A DNA stretch of 64,000 bases from Azolla caroliniana (lineage: Eukaryota > Polypodiophyta): positions 6,262,001-6,326,000 of the forward strand of contig JBHGNT010000002.1 of NCBI GenBank assembly GCA_043228905.1, read 5' to 3'. The position numbers and the translations under genes are program-made. Position 1 is the first letter of the stretch, and every line of letters begins with the position of its first letter. Positions 1 through 11,847 of this stretch are shown here, piece after piece. Below the pieces are notes generated by a model. It was given only the letters and a program-made list of their open reading frames with translations, made no database searches and was not told the DNA's origin.

Positions 1-970
1 AGTGGAGGATGATTTGATATCGCCGAAATCCTATCACAAGGGTGAATCATCCCGAAGGACTCCTAAAGATGGTTTAAGTAATCCCAGTTGGCCGACTGAA
101 TTGACTGAAGAGATCGAACTGACAAAATCAACCAGGAGACCTAAATGAGTTCGAATGCCAATAGAGTTCTATCAACCAGGCCTAGACTACGTCAACTAAA
201 CGGATGTACGCAAACCGAGCTTCTACGAGGAAGCCATCCATGCCAGACGCTGACAAATGTCTACAATCCATGAGATCCGAGAGGGACTAAGTCCATCAGA
301 ACAATACGTGGGAGTTGGTCGAACTATCACAAATATGTATCCGATTCGGAGAAGCCTAAATACAAAGCTCGGCTTGTCACGAAGGGATTCAAACAAGAAC
401 ACGGGGTCAACTACGATGAGATATTCTCCCTAGTAGTCAAGATGACCACCCTTCAGCTCCTACTTGGGGTCGTGGCGATAGAAGACCTCGAGCTCGAGCA
501 ACTGGACGTAAAGACGACATTTCTACACGAAGACATGGACAAAGACATCTACATGTGTCAACTGGCAGGCTTCACGGCGACGGGGGAGGAAGTTCACCTT
601 GTATGTCGATTGAAGAAACAAGCGTTGAGAATGTGGTACGAGAAGTTCAACTCCTACATTCGGCAGCTTGGTTACCACCAGTCCGACTCCGACCCATGTA
701 TGTATGTTCGGCAACCGGACGATGAGTTCCGGATCTATATAATCCTATATGTTGATGACATGTTGATTGCAAGAAGCAATCAAGCCTTCTTGCAATCAAG
801 CCGAAATCGAAAAGCTAAAGTGGAGCCTTCACGACAAGTTCGTGATGAAGGAACTCAAACAAGCCTGACACATGCTGGTCATGAGGATCGAGTGAATCGG
901 AAGACAAAGACTCTCCAACTATCCCAGTTTGACTACAAACGGGAGTTTGTTGGCATAAATGGATGATTCC
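1..970 (+). pseudogene. Ty1/copia reverse-transcriptase remnant
   Basis: The frame from about 351 to 780 reads as the copia reverse transcriptase: KARLVTKGFKQ, then the EQLDVKTTFLH block, VCRLKK, and the catalytic YVDDM at about 750. Bases 1-350 hold the region linking integrase and RT, with several stops. After YVDDM the frame shifts, and no RNase H follows. It is a dead fragment, truncated at the window edge on the left. The type resembles Copia-F and Copia-G in this window more than the CCGG-rich copias. Confidence 0.8.
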
Positions 971-1223
971 TTTCACATTGTATCCTAGTGTGAACACGTC
1001 TTGACATTAGGGCTTGAGTATATAAGCTCAAACCTAACATTGTAACTATAATCTTCTTGAATCTCTGAATGTAGAGTTATAGAGAGAGCGAAATAAGAAC
1101 CTCCATTAGAACTCCAAACTGAGCCTGCGTTTGTGTTTCTTCCTCTGTCATACTTTGTGTGTTGTTTGTTGAGCATAATACGACAGGTGTTCATACATTC
1201 TTCCGCGTGCATCTATCTCACAA
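971..1223 (+). repeat. Probable LTR remnant of the preceding copia
   Basis: It directly follows the copia RT fragment. A TATA-like stretch near 1018, a GA-rich tract at about 1080 and a CTTCCGCGTGCA motif near 1200 resemble the 3' part of the Copia-F LTR, which ends in CTTCCGCACGCA plus a short tail. The start is not defined by a TG dinucleotide I can pair, so the boundaries are approximate. Confidence 0.4.
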
Positions 1224-2900
1224 TATCTAGTTGGAATGTATGTTCACCAATGACAATATCTAGTTGTTGAATAAGCCCTATTGGTCGGACAATACTTGTA
1301 TCTGTCATTTGTAACCAGAAAGGACATGCCTCCCATTTTGTGATGCCCAGTCGATCATAGGTAGTCTTATTAATCAGATTGACTCCTAAACCACCATCTA
1401 CTATACTACCCGAAACCTCTTGGCCCTGAATGATTACCTTAATTGTTGGGCTTTGCTCGTACTTCCTGTATTTCCCACTCGGATTGTTTAGCTTGGCTTT
1501 GAGTGGTGATTTGTTGTACTTTTGCAGTTACCATATTTACTGCTAACACCTGTCCTTTGTCTTTCGTCGGACACTGATTTGCATAATGTGTATCTTTTCT
1601 ACAAATGTAGCAATTCAATATTGTCAGCCCACTGTATTCTCCATTCTCATAACGCAGTTGTCAAACATCTTCTAGTTCCTGCTCATCTCGGTTTTTAGAA
1701 TTATATTGGAATTGTCGAGAGGCCTTGAGTCGCCTATTATTGTCCTGTCTATCGTCACCAAACCGACGATTAGGTTGTCGATTGTCATCATTCCTCTTGG
1801 GATCACAAGACCTCCAATCATCATGATATCGATGACCTTTGTAAGAGCATCGATCATGTCTATCACGCCTTGGTGAATAATCACGGTCATAAGTGTTCCA
1901 ATCATCCCTCCTATACACATCTTGATGGTCAACTTCACATTGGTAATCATTGTAGCAATCATCTCGTCGATAATTGTCCCGCAATTCTAATCTGACCAAT
2001 AACGATCATCGTATCTTGGCTGATCATCATCCTGAAACCGGTACACCTGTCGATTCCTATCATCTTGGTGGTCATCATGAGGTTGTATCTGTCTTACTAG
2101 AGATGCGACTTTGTTCAACAGATTATATTCACACTGGTCTATTGTACGTGGCTTCGAATGACATATTGGACAGTGTGTAATGTGCATTCGACTGTAGAAT
2201 GCCTCGGATTTAAACATGTTGTGCATTGAATTGCCTGCCGAAACCTTATTTCTTTTGGTGTCGGTAAGGACCTTTGTAATGATGCCATCGACATACCATG
2301 ATGAGTGCTTTATTAATCACCTGTTCTAATGATTGATCTTTAAAATCGAACACGGCTAACGTCATTTGAAGCGGCTCTCGTAGTGCTAACCAGAAGGTAT
2401 CTTTCACGTCTTCTTTTGGGAGGGATCGTGCTAATTGCCTCCTAAGGTTTTGAAACTAAGTAATGAATTGTGGAACAGTTTCATGGGCTTCTTGATAAGC
2501 TGCATAAAATTGGCTCATTAGTTCCCTTTTTAGAATTTGTCAATGAATAATGTGATAAACTTGGTAGTTAATTGCTTAAATGACTCAAACTCACTTGCCT
2601 CATGATGTGAGTACCAATTCGTCGATTGCCCATTGAGCGACAATTTGAATTCTGCAATATTTGATTTGTCGGCATTGGCCTCCAACAATCTCTCGGATAC
2701 ATGGTTAGTTTGCCATGTTGTAAGGAAAGCACATATATGTGCCTCTGCCTCAGATTCATCACTATATTTGGGGCATTTGCATGTTCGGCAAGAACCTACA
2801 GTTATAATAACCGTCCTATTTCCTAAAACTACTCTATTTTTGTACGTGACAAAAATTACAATTCGAATTTTGTCTTTTCATACTTGTTCGACTCCGACTC
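1224..2900 (-). pseudogene. Ty3/gypsy gag-protease remnant
   Basis: Read on the minus strand, about 2700-2230 resembles a retrotransposon gag core with frameshifts. About 2226-1660 is a charged segment rich in Asp, Arg and Tyr, and contains a CPIC...C cluster. A CCHC zinc knuckle (CYIC, then H and C at CX2CX4HX4C spacing) lies at about 1570-1613. Then 1480-1230 reads as a plant gypsy protease, with a GSIVDGG active-site-like motif and VNLINKTTYDRLGITKWE. No reverse transcriptase or LTR is attached. It is a decayed internal fragment abutting a copia LTR. Confidence 0.6.
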
Positions 2901-3481
2901 CGACTTGTCGACCTTTTCACTTCGGGTTGCTGACCGGCTAACACACAAGTCGATGATAAATAAAATGAAAAAACAAAAAGAAGAATAGACAAGGCACCAC
3001 CATTCTATGCCCCTAAGGCGATGCAATAAGAAAGTTGTTGTTGCTATTGTTGCAAGTCAGCCGTATGCCAAAACCCGACACCAAACTTGCAATTGTGTGA
3101 GGTGTTGATGTCACCCAGACATCACTCGACTCCCCACCCCGTCCTTTTCCATTCACACTCACTTCCTCTTAAGTCCATACCCACGAATAGGGAAAAATAT
3201 AATTTCCCTTAATACCCCTACATACCAAAAACATTGATATATAAGAACACATACAAATCCACATATCCACATACACTTATATACATATACGTAAATACAC
3301 ACACATTCATTGAAACATATAAATACACGCATGTAAAATACATTCATACACTTCTTTTTTTTTCTATATACACGTACATCTTGCACATTAACATACACAT
3401 ACAACATATAAATAAAAAAATGTAAACACGAATTATTTATAGGCACGTCCCCCATGTTGTGTTAAAGTAGTTGATTGCAAT
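2901..3481. other. AT-rich spacer with TA/CA-rich low-complexity tract
   Basis: No gene is seen. Bases 3230-3420 are an imperfect tract of ATACACATA-type repeats. Read in reverse, it matches 32690-32830 upstream of SDR2 (shared words include CACACATTCATT, CACGTACATC and GCACATTAACATA). The ORFs here are low-complexity artefacts. Confidence 0.55.
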
Positions 3482-4385
3482 ATTTATATCTCCCTATCTC
3501 CATATTGCAATTAATTGAATGTGCTTGATTAGACATATGATCTATCTAAGCACATCTATGTTCTTTATTTCGCGGTTATTTATAAATATTTTTTCGTATG
3601 CCTTGAAGATGAATATAATTGATAAAAACATTATTACCACAATATTAATAAATAATAATAATGCGAAACAAAGAAAAGGAAAGAGGGGTCCCCTTAATTG
3701 ATAATGTCGTGAAAGGAGTAGTTGTAGTTGTTTTGATATCTTGAATATTGCAATGCAATTGTATGATTGTGCTTCATTTGACATATGACCTATCTAAGCA
3801 TGTCATGTTACGTAGTTTTTTTGATATCTTCAAGATTGCAACACAGTTGTATGAATCTTCATTATACACGTGATTCATCTAAGCACGTATATGTTCTTTA
3901 TTTCGTAGTTATTTATGAATATTCTTTCGTATGCCTCAAAGATGAATATAATTGCTAAAAACATTATTATCGCAATATTAATAGATTATAATAATGAGAA
4001 ACAAAGAAAAGAAAAAACAAGTCCCCTTAATCGATAATGTTGTGAAAGGAGTAGTTGTAGTTGTTTTGATATCTTGAATATTGCAATGCAATTGTATCAT
4101 TGTGCTTCATTGGACATATGACCTATCTAAGCATGTCAATGTTTCATAGTTGTTTTGATATCTTCAAGATTGCAACGCAATTGTATGAATGTACTTCATT
4201 ATACATATGATCCATCTAGTACGTCCATGATCTTTATTTCGTAGTTATTTATGAATATTCTTTCATATGCCTTGAAGATGAATATAATTGCTAAAAACAT
4301 TATTACCACAATATTAAAAAATAATAATAATGTGAAATAAAGAAAAGGAAAGTTGTGAAAGGAGTAGTCGTAGTTTTGATATCCT
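3482..4385. repeat. Tandem repeat, about 335-bp unit, 2.7 copies, upstream of SDR1
   Basis: Landmarks recur at a period of 333-336 bp. The TTCTTTATTTCG-type word starts at 3561, 3894 and 4230, and is followed each time by a TATGAATATTCTTTC-like stretch, a run of AATAATAAT and a GGTCCCCTTAAT-like stretch (missing from the third copy). A single related copy lies inverted at about 29930-30100 upstream of the SDR pseudo-exon, and again at about 52270-52440. The repeat therefore belongs to the ancestral SDR gene neighbourhood. Confidence 0.8.
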
Positions 4386-4607
4386 TAGGATTGTGAGGTA
4401 CAATGTAATATCAATGTTCTCTTGACGAGAAAATATATTGAATGTTACCAAAATTTGTGTGCCCCACATGGTGGAACTTAAAATGTGGCAATATTAGTGG
4501 CTACATTTGTACAATTATCAATCAATTAGTTTATTATTTGTCTAGATCTATGATAATATTTTATTCGAAACAATGAATGGAAATGTTATAAAATTCTTCT
4601 TTCATTC

Positions 4608-4614
4608 TATATAA
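4608..4614 (+). promoter_or_regulatory. TATA box of SDR1
   Basis: TATATAA lies 38 bp before the ATG and is conserved in sequence and spacing upstream of SDR2. If transcription starts about 30 bp downstream, the 5' UTR would be only about 10 nt. The flanking promoter (about 4480-4650) aligns closely with the SDR2 promoter. Confidence 0.6.
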
Positions 4615-4651
4615 GGATGAATGGGAAGATTATGAAATCATTCACAAGAAA

Positions 4652-5820
4652 ATGGCAAGTGCTCGAAGGTAGCTAGTTTCATTTTGGTTCATTTTACTCA
4701 TTACTACCCATTCAATATTTCAACCATCTCAATATGGCTTTATATCTTAATTTGGTTCAATGGTTTTTGAGGTTTCAATACAACATTAATCTAATCAGAG
4801 TTGTTGGTTGCTTTGTTTAATAGTACTTGAACTAAGATACCATTGACATAATAATTGCATAATGGCAAGACTTCATTCGTATGTGTTTTTGCCATGAGTG
4901 TCATCCCTCATTGTTATAAATTCATATACAATTTTTGTAGTTTAGACAAATGTATAGTCTTTAAAATAATTATTAAGCTCGATCATTCTTCGTGGTTTTT
5001 ATTATTTGCATGAGATAGGCTTGAGGGCAAAGTGTGTGTCATCACTGGTGGGGCAAGTGGCATCGGTGAGGCAACCGCGCGCTTGTTTGTTGAAAATGGT
5101 GCCTTAGTCGTAATAGGAGATATCCAAGATGATTTGGGTACCCATCTTGTTGATGAGCTCGGTCACCATGTTGCTATCTACAAGCATTGTGATGTCACAC
5201 TGGAGTCAGACATGGAGGGACTTGTAACACAAGCATTGAAGAAGTGGGGGAAACTTGACATAATGTTTAGTAATGCTGGTATCATTGGAAATGTTACAGG
5301 TGGGATGCAAAACTTGGATATAACGAACTTCGACAATGTGATGAATGTGAATGTGCGTGGTATGGTCCTTGCCATAAAACATGCAAGTAGGGTTATGGTT
5401 GAGACTAGAACAAGGGGTGTTATTATTTGTACTTCAAGTATGGCAAGTGTTACCGCTTCTGTAGCACCTATTGAATACACCATTTCAAAACATGCCCTTC
5501 TTGGGCTTATGAAAGGAGCGGCTAGTGATCTAGGGAAGTATGGCATTCGTGTGAATTGTGTTTCCCCATCTATAGTCATTACACCAGTTTCCATGAAATT
5601 GTATCGTGATCTTACTGGTAAAAAGTCAATATTAGAGCATGAGGTTCAAGAGTTTGTTAACTCCACAAATATTCTTGTTGGTCATATATTTTCCACCTCA
5701 GATGTTGCACAAGCTACCTTATATTTGGCATCTGATGAGGCTGCTTTTGTGAGTGGCCACAACCTTATTATCGATGGTGGCAACACTATTACCGATCGAA
5801 CATACCAACAAGCAAAATGA
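4652..5820 (+). CDS. SDR1, short-chain dehydrogenase/reductase (SDR110C type), two exons
   Basis: Coding exons are 4652-4668 and 5019-5820, with a GT-AG intron at 4669-5018. The product is 272 aa, starting MASARRLEGKV. The ORF that begins at 5032 is only an in-frame GTG inside exon 2. The GT donor and the AG before GGCTTGAGGGC join Arg6 in frame, and the intron sits just before LEGKV, the usual place in this plant family. Seen features are the cofactor motif TGGASGIG (15-22), Asp40 after the second strand (predicts NAD(H) over NADP(H)), SNAG (90-93), Asn117, Ser about 146, and Tyr159-x3-Lys163. This family includes secoisolariciresinol dehydrogenase, xanthoxin dehydrogenase and several terpenoid-alcohol dehydrogenases. 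The substrate here cannot be inferred. The catalytic set is complete and there are no stops, so it is probably functional. Confidence 0.9.
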
Positions 5821-6640
5821 CCTTCAAAGATACATTTATTCTTTAATGGGGACATGAATGATGCCTTCAAATGTTATGGTAGATGAATGTGTCACCTATA
5901 CATAAAAGCAAGTATACATAAAACTTGTAGTTTTTCACAAATAATATTTCTTGAATTCATACAAGTCCATATTGTGTGATTTAATAATACATGTTGGTAA
6001 CTAATACTACCGTGATTTGCATTGCACTCTACATAAGCTTGAATCGTATGCGTTTTATGAAATATAAAAAGGTACTCTAGACTATATTGCAAAGAAGACA
6101 TTTGATGTCAAGGAAGGATAATAAGGCTCCTTTGGGAGAAAGAGGTGTAAAAGATAACATATCCCTTAAAAATAAAACACTAATACTAAAAAAGAAAACA
6201 TTAACGCAAAGAATCATTGTGAATGTCAACAAGGTTCAAAATCATTAGCTATCTAAATACTAATAGTGACCCCTCAATGTTTAAGATTTTTTCTACTAAA
6301 CATTGAAATCAAGTGTGCATATGGAGATTTCGGCAATAATAATCCATTGGAAGCCATTTCACAAGGTACATGCTTGTACTCCCAACCAAGAGAAGGAGTT
6401 CATGGAGCGGGTGATGTCATCATGTGCAACGCTCACAAGGGGAAATATGTCAAACTTATGATATATTTAATGTTGAAGGTTTGGAAAAAAATATAATAGA
6501 GAAGACATAATCGATGAGGGCTTATATTAGGAATGAATGATCAAGGGTTCATGTCTTGTTTGTCAAAATTAAGGTTATGTGGATTTCAATTGATGAATTA
6601 AAGGACGTGGTAATAGATGGACTTGATGATCGGCATTTTG
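5821..6640. other. SDR1 3' flank and spacer with an unrecognised coding-like scrap
   Basis: 5821-6090 aligns with the 3' flank of SDR2 (27955-28239 read in reverse), so the duplicated gene module includes its 3' UTR region. 6266-6496 is a 76-codon open frame containing SQPREGVHGAGDVIMCNAHK, which I do not recognise. It is followed by stops and may be a decayed exon. Copia-A inserted at 6641. Confidence 0.5.
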
Positions 6641-7256
6641 TCTTAGATATAATCAATGATTAGCCCCAAGTTGTAAATCTATCCCCATATGCGCTCTTAG
6701 AGTGCACATTTTGTGATAGCGCCCCAAATGAGGAGCATCTAGTGTGCAACTCGACCATATGGGTCGATAAGGTGTCAATCTAGGAAACCGTATTTAGGAA
6801 AGAGCGAAGTAGGCTAATAGGATTGGCTCATCAAATCAACTAGAATAGTTTGTGGGCAAGTTACAATGTACGTAGTCTTGAAGTATGTGCCATTAACTTC
6901 AATATAATTACTATCTAGCAATAGCATGTATCTAGGGAGTTGGGTCATATTAAATAACAAGTCAGTTGACACAAAAGGAATATCTCTACTACTATCAACT
7001 GACTTGCACATTTAATGTTATACTCAGACCAAACATAGAATATAATCCACTTTGTTACACAGTGGTTGGATTGATCATCAGTCCCCACTAATTTTGTAGT
7101 GAGTTGGTCCAAATCCCATCTAAGCTCTAAGGTGTGAGTGATGGGTGAACTACCATTGTGAGCTACTCTCATATGTAATAGAAGTTTTGTTTTCATATAT
7201 CCATCATAGTGGTTGTAACTCTATATACCTATAATCAATTCTCAATATTTCTAACA
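6641..7256 (+). repeat. Copia-A 5' LTR
   Basis: It is 616 bp and aligns along its whole length with 23372-24011. The first dinucleotide is TC instead of the expected TG, a point mutation. It ends TCTAACA directly before the primer-binding site. Confidence 0.85.
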
Positions 7257-7270
7257 TGGTATTAGAGTAG
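7257..7270 (+). promoter_or_regulatory. Copia-A primer-binding site (degenerate initiator tRNA-Met type)
   Basis: TGGTATTAGAGTAG directly follows the 5' LTR. The plant copia consensus is TGGTATCAGAGC, so two or three bases have decayed. Confidence 0.75.
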
Positions 7271-7316
7271 AGAGGTTGATCTAGATTAGGTATATACGGG
7301 TAGTTGTTGTTGAGCA

Positions 7317-7318
<2 letters not shown>

Positions 7319-7411
<93 letters not shown>

Positions 7412-7419
7412 GAGAGAGT
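7319..7419. repeat. (GA)n-(CA)n microsatellite in the Copia-A leader
   Basis: About 30 GA units are followed by about 12 CA units, then a short GA run, between primer site and gag ATG. Frames across it are repeat artefacts. Length may be polymorphic. Confidence 0.9.
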
Positions 7420-7423
7420 ATTA

Positions 7424-7608
7424 ATGGCCTTCTCCACGAATGTTGCAACTGCCCCAGTGCGCATTTGCCCACCTCCATTGTCCAATGGAAAGCTAGATAG
7501 AACCGACTACACTCTATGGAAGTTCAAAATGTCTGCTATTTTGGACTCCTACGAGTTGTTGGAGACAATCATGGGACCCACTGGAGGAGACCCTCAACCG
7601 ATGGTGAC
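7424..7608 (+). pseudogene. Copia-A gag, N-terminal part
   Basis: Starts MAFSTNVATAP and includes NGKLDRTDYTLWKFKM, the typical copia gag opening. It is cut by the Gypsy-1 insertion after codon 61. Gag resumes at 18324 on the other side of the duplicated GTGAC. The apparent extension past 7608 is Gypsy-1 LTR sequence. Confidence 0.8.
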
Positions 7609-8037
7609 TGTCAGAACCAAGAATAAAAGATAGAGTGATGGAAGAAGGATATAAGGGAACACGAGAAGAAAGGAACGAAATGTTAAGCGAAGAATGGGTG
7701 TATTAAGATAGAGAAAGAAAGAGAATGGATACAAGATATGTAATGAGAGCTAAAGACTGGTCTTGATTCGAATTGATTTGAGAATACATGTATGCCCTTA
7801 TTTATAGGTTCCTATAGAATAGCTTAGAGATTTCTATAATGTTCTAGAATGTTCTAGGACATTCTAAAACATTCTAGAATGATCTAGAGTTTTTACAATA
7901 ATCAATCTAATACAAAAAGTAGTTTTTATCCTCGCATATGACAATAAGCTATCTTAATGGTTGAGGTTTTCAATTATGGATTACAAGGTTCGAGGTTCAA
8001 GTCCGAGTGACGCGATAATGGTCATGTGTTCATGACA
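7609..8037 (-). repeat. Gypsy-1 3' LTR
   Basis: 429 bp, TGTCAGAACC to TTCATGACA on the plus strand. It contains extra copies of a TTCTAGAA(C/T)-type motif at 7838-7890 that are fewer in the other LTR. 7945-8004 has tRNA-like A and B boxes (see findings). Confidence 0.88.
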
Positions 8038-9382
8038 CAATTGAGAATGGCAACTACCTCGTATTCAAGGTCGTCAACCAGTTGGACAGAAGGCGGTGGT
8101 GGTACAACACGATTAAGAATTAAAGAGGTGTGGCAAGGATCGAAAAGAGAGATATCAAAGACTGGGTGAAGCCGCATATGTGCAAGAAGGTTAAGACGAA
8201 ATGTTGCATCATTAATCTGCATTGTGATGACAAAAGGACCTAAGCATTGATAACCGAGCTTAGCACACGGGCGGGTAGTCTTGATGTGACGACGAAGCAA
8301 CCATACTCGGTCACCAACCTTAAAAGGAGACTTAAGATGATGCCGATCGGCATTGGTCTTATGTTGTGCTTGCACTTTTTGAAGATGTGAAGATAACTCA
8401 AACTGGATTTGTTGTAGTCGGTGGAGGTGATACGTCGCACTAGGGTTTCGTGACACCTCAAGGAGATCTAGGATACACCATCGAGGGTGGTTGCTAGTGT
8501 AGACAAAGAAAGGTGTAACTTTGGTAGAAGAGTGTACCGTGTTGTTGTTGCCCCAATCATGTTGTTGTAATTGATGAAGCATCGAAGATACTACTCGAGT
8601 GTTTGATTTATGCGCTCTGTTTGTCCGTCAGTTTGTGGATGATAAGCCGAAGAGAGTTTGCGTGAGATTTTGAGGCCTGCCCATAGGTGCTTCCAAAAGT
8701 GTGAGAAAAATTGAGGACCTCGATTGCTAATAATATCATTTGGAAGACCATGATGGCGAAACACCTCACGCATAATCAGATATGCAGTTTCTTCACTACT
8801 AATGGTCTTTACACACGGTACAAAATGTGCCATCTTTGTGAACCAATCCACTACTATTAAAATACTATCAAAGCCTTTGGAAGGTGGCCAATCTGTAATG
8901 AAATCCATAGAAATAGACTACCATGGCTTGTTGGGAGGTGGTAATGGTTGTAGTAAGCCATAAGGATGATGCCTGGGTATTTTGGCGCGATAGTAGGTGT
9001 CATATGTGCGAACATGATCTTCGAAATTGTTTTGCACGTGAGGCCACCAAAACGAATGTTTCACCAGCTCAATGATCTTGGCAATACCAAAATGTCCAAC
9101 CATGGGGGCATCATGACAATGTTCTAACACTTGAAGTCGGGATGATCCGTCAGGGACGTAAAGGAGATTCTTGTAGAAGAGTAAGCCATCTTGCCACTTG
9201 AAGTCATGATAATGTGGAGCAAGATGGACGGCTTGAACCAATGTGGGCGAAGACATCCTTAGCGAAATCATCAAAGTGAAGTTGTTGCCAAATAGTGTCA
9301 AGAAGGCTAGAATCAAGTGGCATGACATAAATTGTTGCCTGTAGCTTTGATAGCCTGAGGAGAATCTGCTTTTGATTGTCAA
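8022..9382 (-). pseudogene. Gypsy-1 integrase and chromodomain start
   Basis: Minus-strand pieces: an HHCC-like zinc region with HCHDAPMVGHFG (about 9110), the core from WPPSKGFDSILIVVDWFTK (about 8880) to HPQTDGQTERINQ (about 8605), then a C-terminal GPF-like region with GDRVWLL and DDLEYEVVAIL, the beginning of a chromodomain, running into the LTR. The second catalytic Asp is Asn (SNRGPQF instead of SDRGPQF). A stop separates the zinc region from the core. It is dead. Confidence 0.8.
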
Positions 9383-10560
9383 AGGACGGATCTCTAGGTT
9401 GAAGAGCTAGATACGAACGCAGAGACAAAGCATTTGCTTTCCCTTGTTGTTTTCCGGGGCGAAAAATGATCTTGAAATCGAAATGCGTTAGAAATTGGAC
9501 CCACCGAGCTTGTCTTTTATTTAATACTTGTGTTGTTTGAAAATATGTGAGATTTTCGTGATCACTATAAATGATAATCTGATGAGGCAATCCTTCAAGA
9601 AAATGACGCCATTGCTCGAATGAGTCGACCACAGCTAGTAACTCCTTGTCATGCACCTCATAGTTTATCTCTAAAACAGTAAATTTTCTCGAGTGAAACG
9701 CGACTGGATGAGTCTTCCCGTCCTCGCCTGGTTGGGATGGGATACTCCCCAATGCGAAGTCTGACGTATCCGCCTCAATAGTGAATGGTTTTTCGGGATC
9801 AATATGCGTTAGGATAGGTGCTGATGTGAATGCCTCTTTCAATTGAGTAAAAGCCTTGTCCGCTTCGATACTCCAAAAAAATGCTTGATTTTTCTTGGTG
9901 AGTTGGGTGAGGGGCAACACAATGCTTGAATAATTACGTATGAATTTGCGATAGAAGTTCGCAAATTCGAGGAAACACTGGACGTCCCGAACTGCATGGG
10001 GATTTCCATTCCAATATTGTTTGGACTTTTGCCGTATCCATGAAAATACGCTTGGATGAAATAGTGTATCCAACATTCAACTTGTTTGCAATTAAAACTG
10101 CATTTCTCAAGTTTGGCATAAAGACCATACTTTCTTAGGCGTTCAAGTACTTTCCACACATGTATATCATGCTCCTCCTGTGTTTTAGAGTAAACCAACG
10201 GATCATCTAGGTAGATGATGAGAAAGATATCCAAGAAATCCCGGAAAATGTCTTTGCCATATGTTGAAATACTATGGGTGCATTTGTGAGCCCGAAAGGC
10301 ATGATTGTATACTCAAAATGACCATACCGAGTACGAAATGCAGTTTTGCACTCATTTCCCAATCGAATTCAAACAAGATTATATGCACCCCTTAGATCAA
10401 TTTTGGTAAAATGCTTTACCCCACCAATTCGTTCTAAGAGACTGGAGATTAAAGGTAGAGCATACCTATTCCTTATGGTGACTTTATTTAAGCCTCAATA
10501 GTCCATGACCAAACGAAGGGAGTCATCCTTTTTCTTCACAAAAAAGATAGGAGCACTAGT
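9204..10560 (-). pseudogene. Gypsy-1 reverse transcriptase and RNase H
   Basis: RT motifs on the minus strand include a [10 protein letters not shown] block (about 10385) and the catalytic YLDD at 10213-10202 (consensus FLDDILIYS changed to YLDDPLVYS). RNase H follows with DTSDFALGSI, SRKFTVLEINYEVHDKELLAVV and YSDHENLTYF. Two overlapping frames (9204-10076 and 9839-10234) show a frameshift at about 10050. Confidence 0.82.
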
Positions 10561-11377
10561 TGGAGACTTTTAATGTCGAATAACCTCAAGATTTTTCTCA
10601 ATGTATTCTCGAAAAACCTCAAGCTTAGTGGGTGATAAATTGTAAATCGGACCCCACGGTGGCACTTTTCCTGGTTGGAGATCAATAACACAATCGTACG
10701 GCCGATGCTTTGGAAGGACACTACTTTGACTTTGTCGAAAAAATCAACATGGTCTTGACATTTTTTGGGAATTTGGATGTCTGAATTCCCTTGAGTGGTA
10801 CTAAAAGGTGTCACTGATATTGCAAATAAGAAAAGTCCTCCTTGCCTCCCACATGGTGCAATTGTTGCAATGTGATGACTGAAATTTGATGAAAAGGAGA
10901 TGGTGCATTGGTAGAACTATATTCTTCAAGAGAATAATCTTGAGTTCGATCCTTGGCAATGATATTTTCTGCTGAAGGGTACCAAATTTCTCGTTTCCTC
11001 TAATCGATTCTAGGGTTATGTAGCTTAAACCATGGCAAACCGAGGACAATTGGATGCTCAGGACTACAGATTATGTTAAAGGAAACTACCCATCCTAAAT
11101 CACCTAAGTGTATGTGTATTGGCTCAAAATCTTCGAATATCTTCCTGGAAGCTATGGGGCATCCATCAATCACTACTACGAAAACTGGACAAGGAAGTGT
11201 ATGCAAGGATATTTGGTGTTTTTGGGCAAAATCTCTATCCATGAAACAAGAATTGGCTCCAGTATCTAAGAGGGCTTGGACTTGAAGTTGACAACTCGGT
11301 GTCCTAACTTGTACTTGACAAGAACACACGCTCCCTAAGCACAACACTCGGCCACAACCGAGGCTAGGATCAAACAC
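10560..11377 (-). pseudogene. Gypsy-1 protease and linker to RT
   Basis: The retropepsin motif QALLDTGANSCFMD (about 11280) is followed by PIVLGLPWFKLHNPRID, the conserved protease end. Downstream is a broken linker. The codons upstream of VQVRTPSCQLQ belong to the Copia-B LTR, so the true protease frame begins near 11310. Confidence 0.8.
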
Positions 11378-11835
11378 AGAAAAACGGATAATGAACGCAC
11401 GACACAGGGAAGAGAAGAGTACACAGGATGTTTACGTGGACAACCCAAACTAGGGAAAAACCACGACAGCTCATAGGCTGCAAACTATCACTATGTTACA
11501 ATGTACAACAGTGAAGCACCGAGGCAACAACCTCGAGCTTTCTATCTTTGCCACAGGCGGCGGTTACAACAGAGGCAACGACCTCTTCCTCTCTCTCTCT
11601 CTCTCTCTGTACACAGTTACACGCTCTAATCTTGCACCAACAAGAATAGCAACAACAACCATCTAAGTTTGCCCTAAGTCATATTTATACTAATATGACT
11701 TTTCGGCTATTTGCAAATATAGCCCCAAAGGCCTCTCAGGAAACATATTTACGAATATGTCCCTTCATCCGATGAGCACTTCTCACCGGGCCTTCACCAT
11801 CCGGCTCTTGTCGGGTACTCCTCATCCGGTTCTCA
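11316..11835 (-). repeat. Copia-B 3' LTR, truncated
   Basis: Matches 15899-16533, but a deletion joins the polypurine tract (minus strand AAGGGGGAG) straight to an internal CCGG repeat, removing about 100 bp including the LTR start. It contains a CT run (11587-11608) and the TATA inverted repeat at 11677-11700. Confidence 0.82.
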
Positions 11836-11847
11836 CAAACTCCCCCT

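Noticed and set aside
3159-3455. 98-codon minus ORF rich in Cys, Tyr and Val
   Set aside because: Low-complexity TA/CA tract; amino-acid composition follows the repeat.
5178-5594. Antisense open frames of 138 codons opposite the SDR genes (also 28466-28882 and 50807-51223)
   Set aside because: They are mirror frames of a conserved coding exon. They persist only because the sense strand is constrained, and no promoter or homology supports them.
5032-5820. SDR1 as a single-exon gene starting at 5032
   Set aside because: That start is a GTG inside exon 2. A 17-nt coding exon at 4652 with perfect GT-AG junctions restores MASARRLEGKV, and the same structure is present in SDR2 and SDR3.
7304-7633. 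109-codon ORF with ERER...THTH runs
   Set aside because: Translation of the GA/CA microsatellite fused to gag. The gag start is the ATG at 7424.
10900-10975. tRNA-like sequence (GTGCATTGGTAGAAC then GAGTTCGATCC)
   Set aside because: Lies within the Gypsy-1 protease-RT linker frame. The stems do not pair into a cloverleaf, so it is probably chance similarity.
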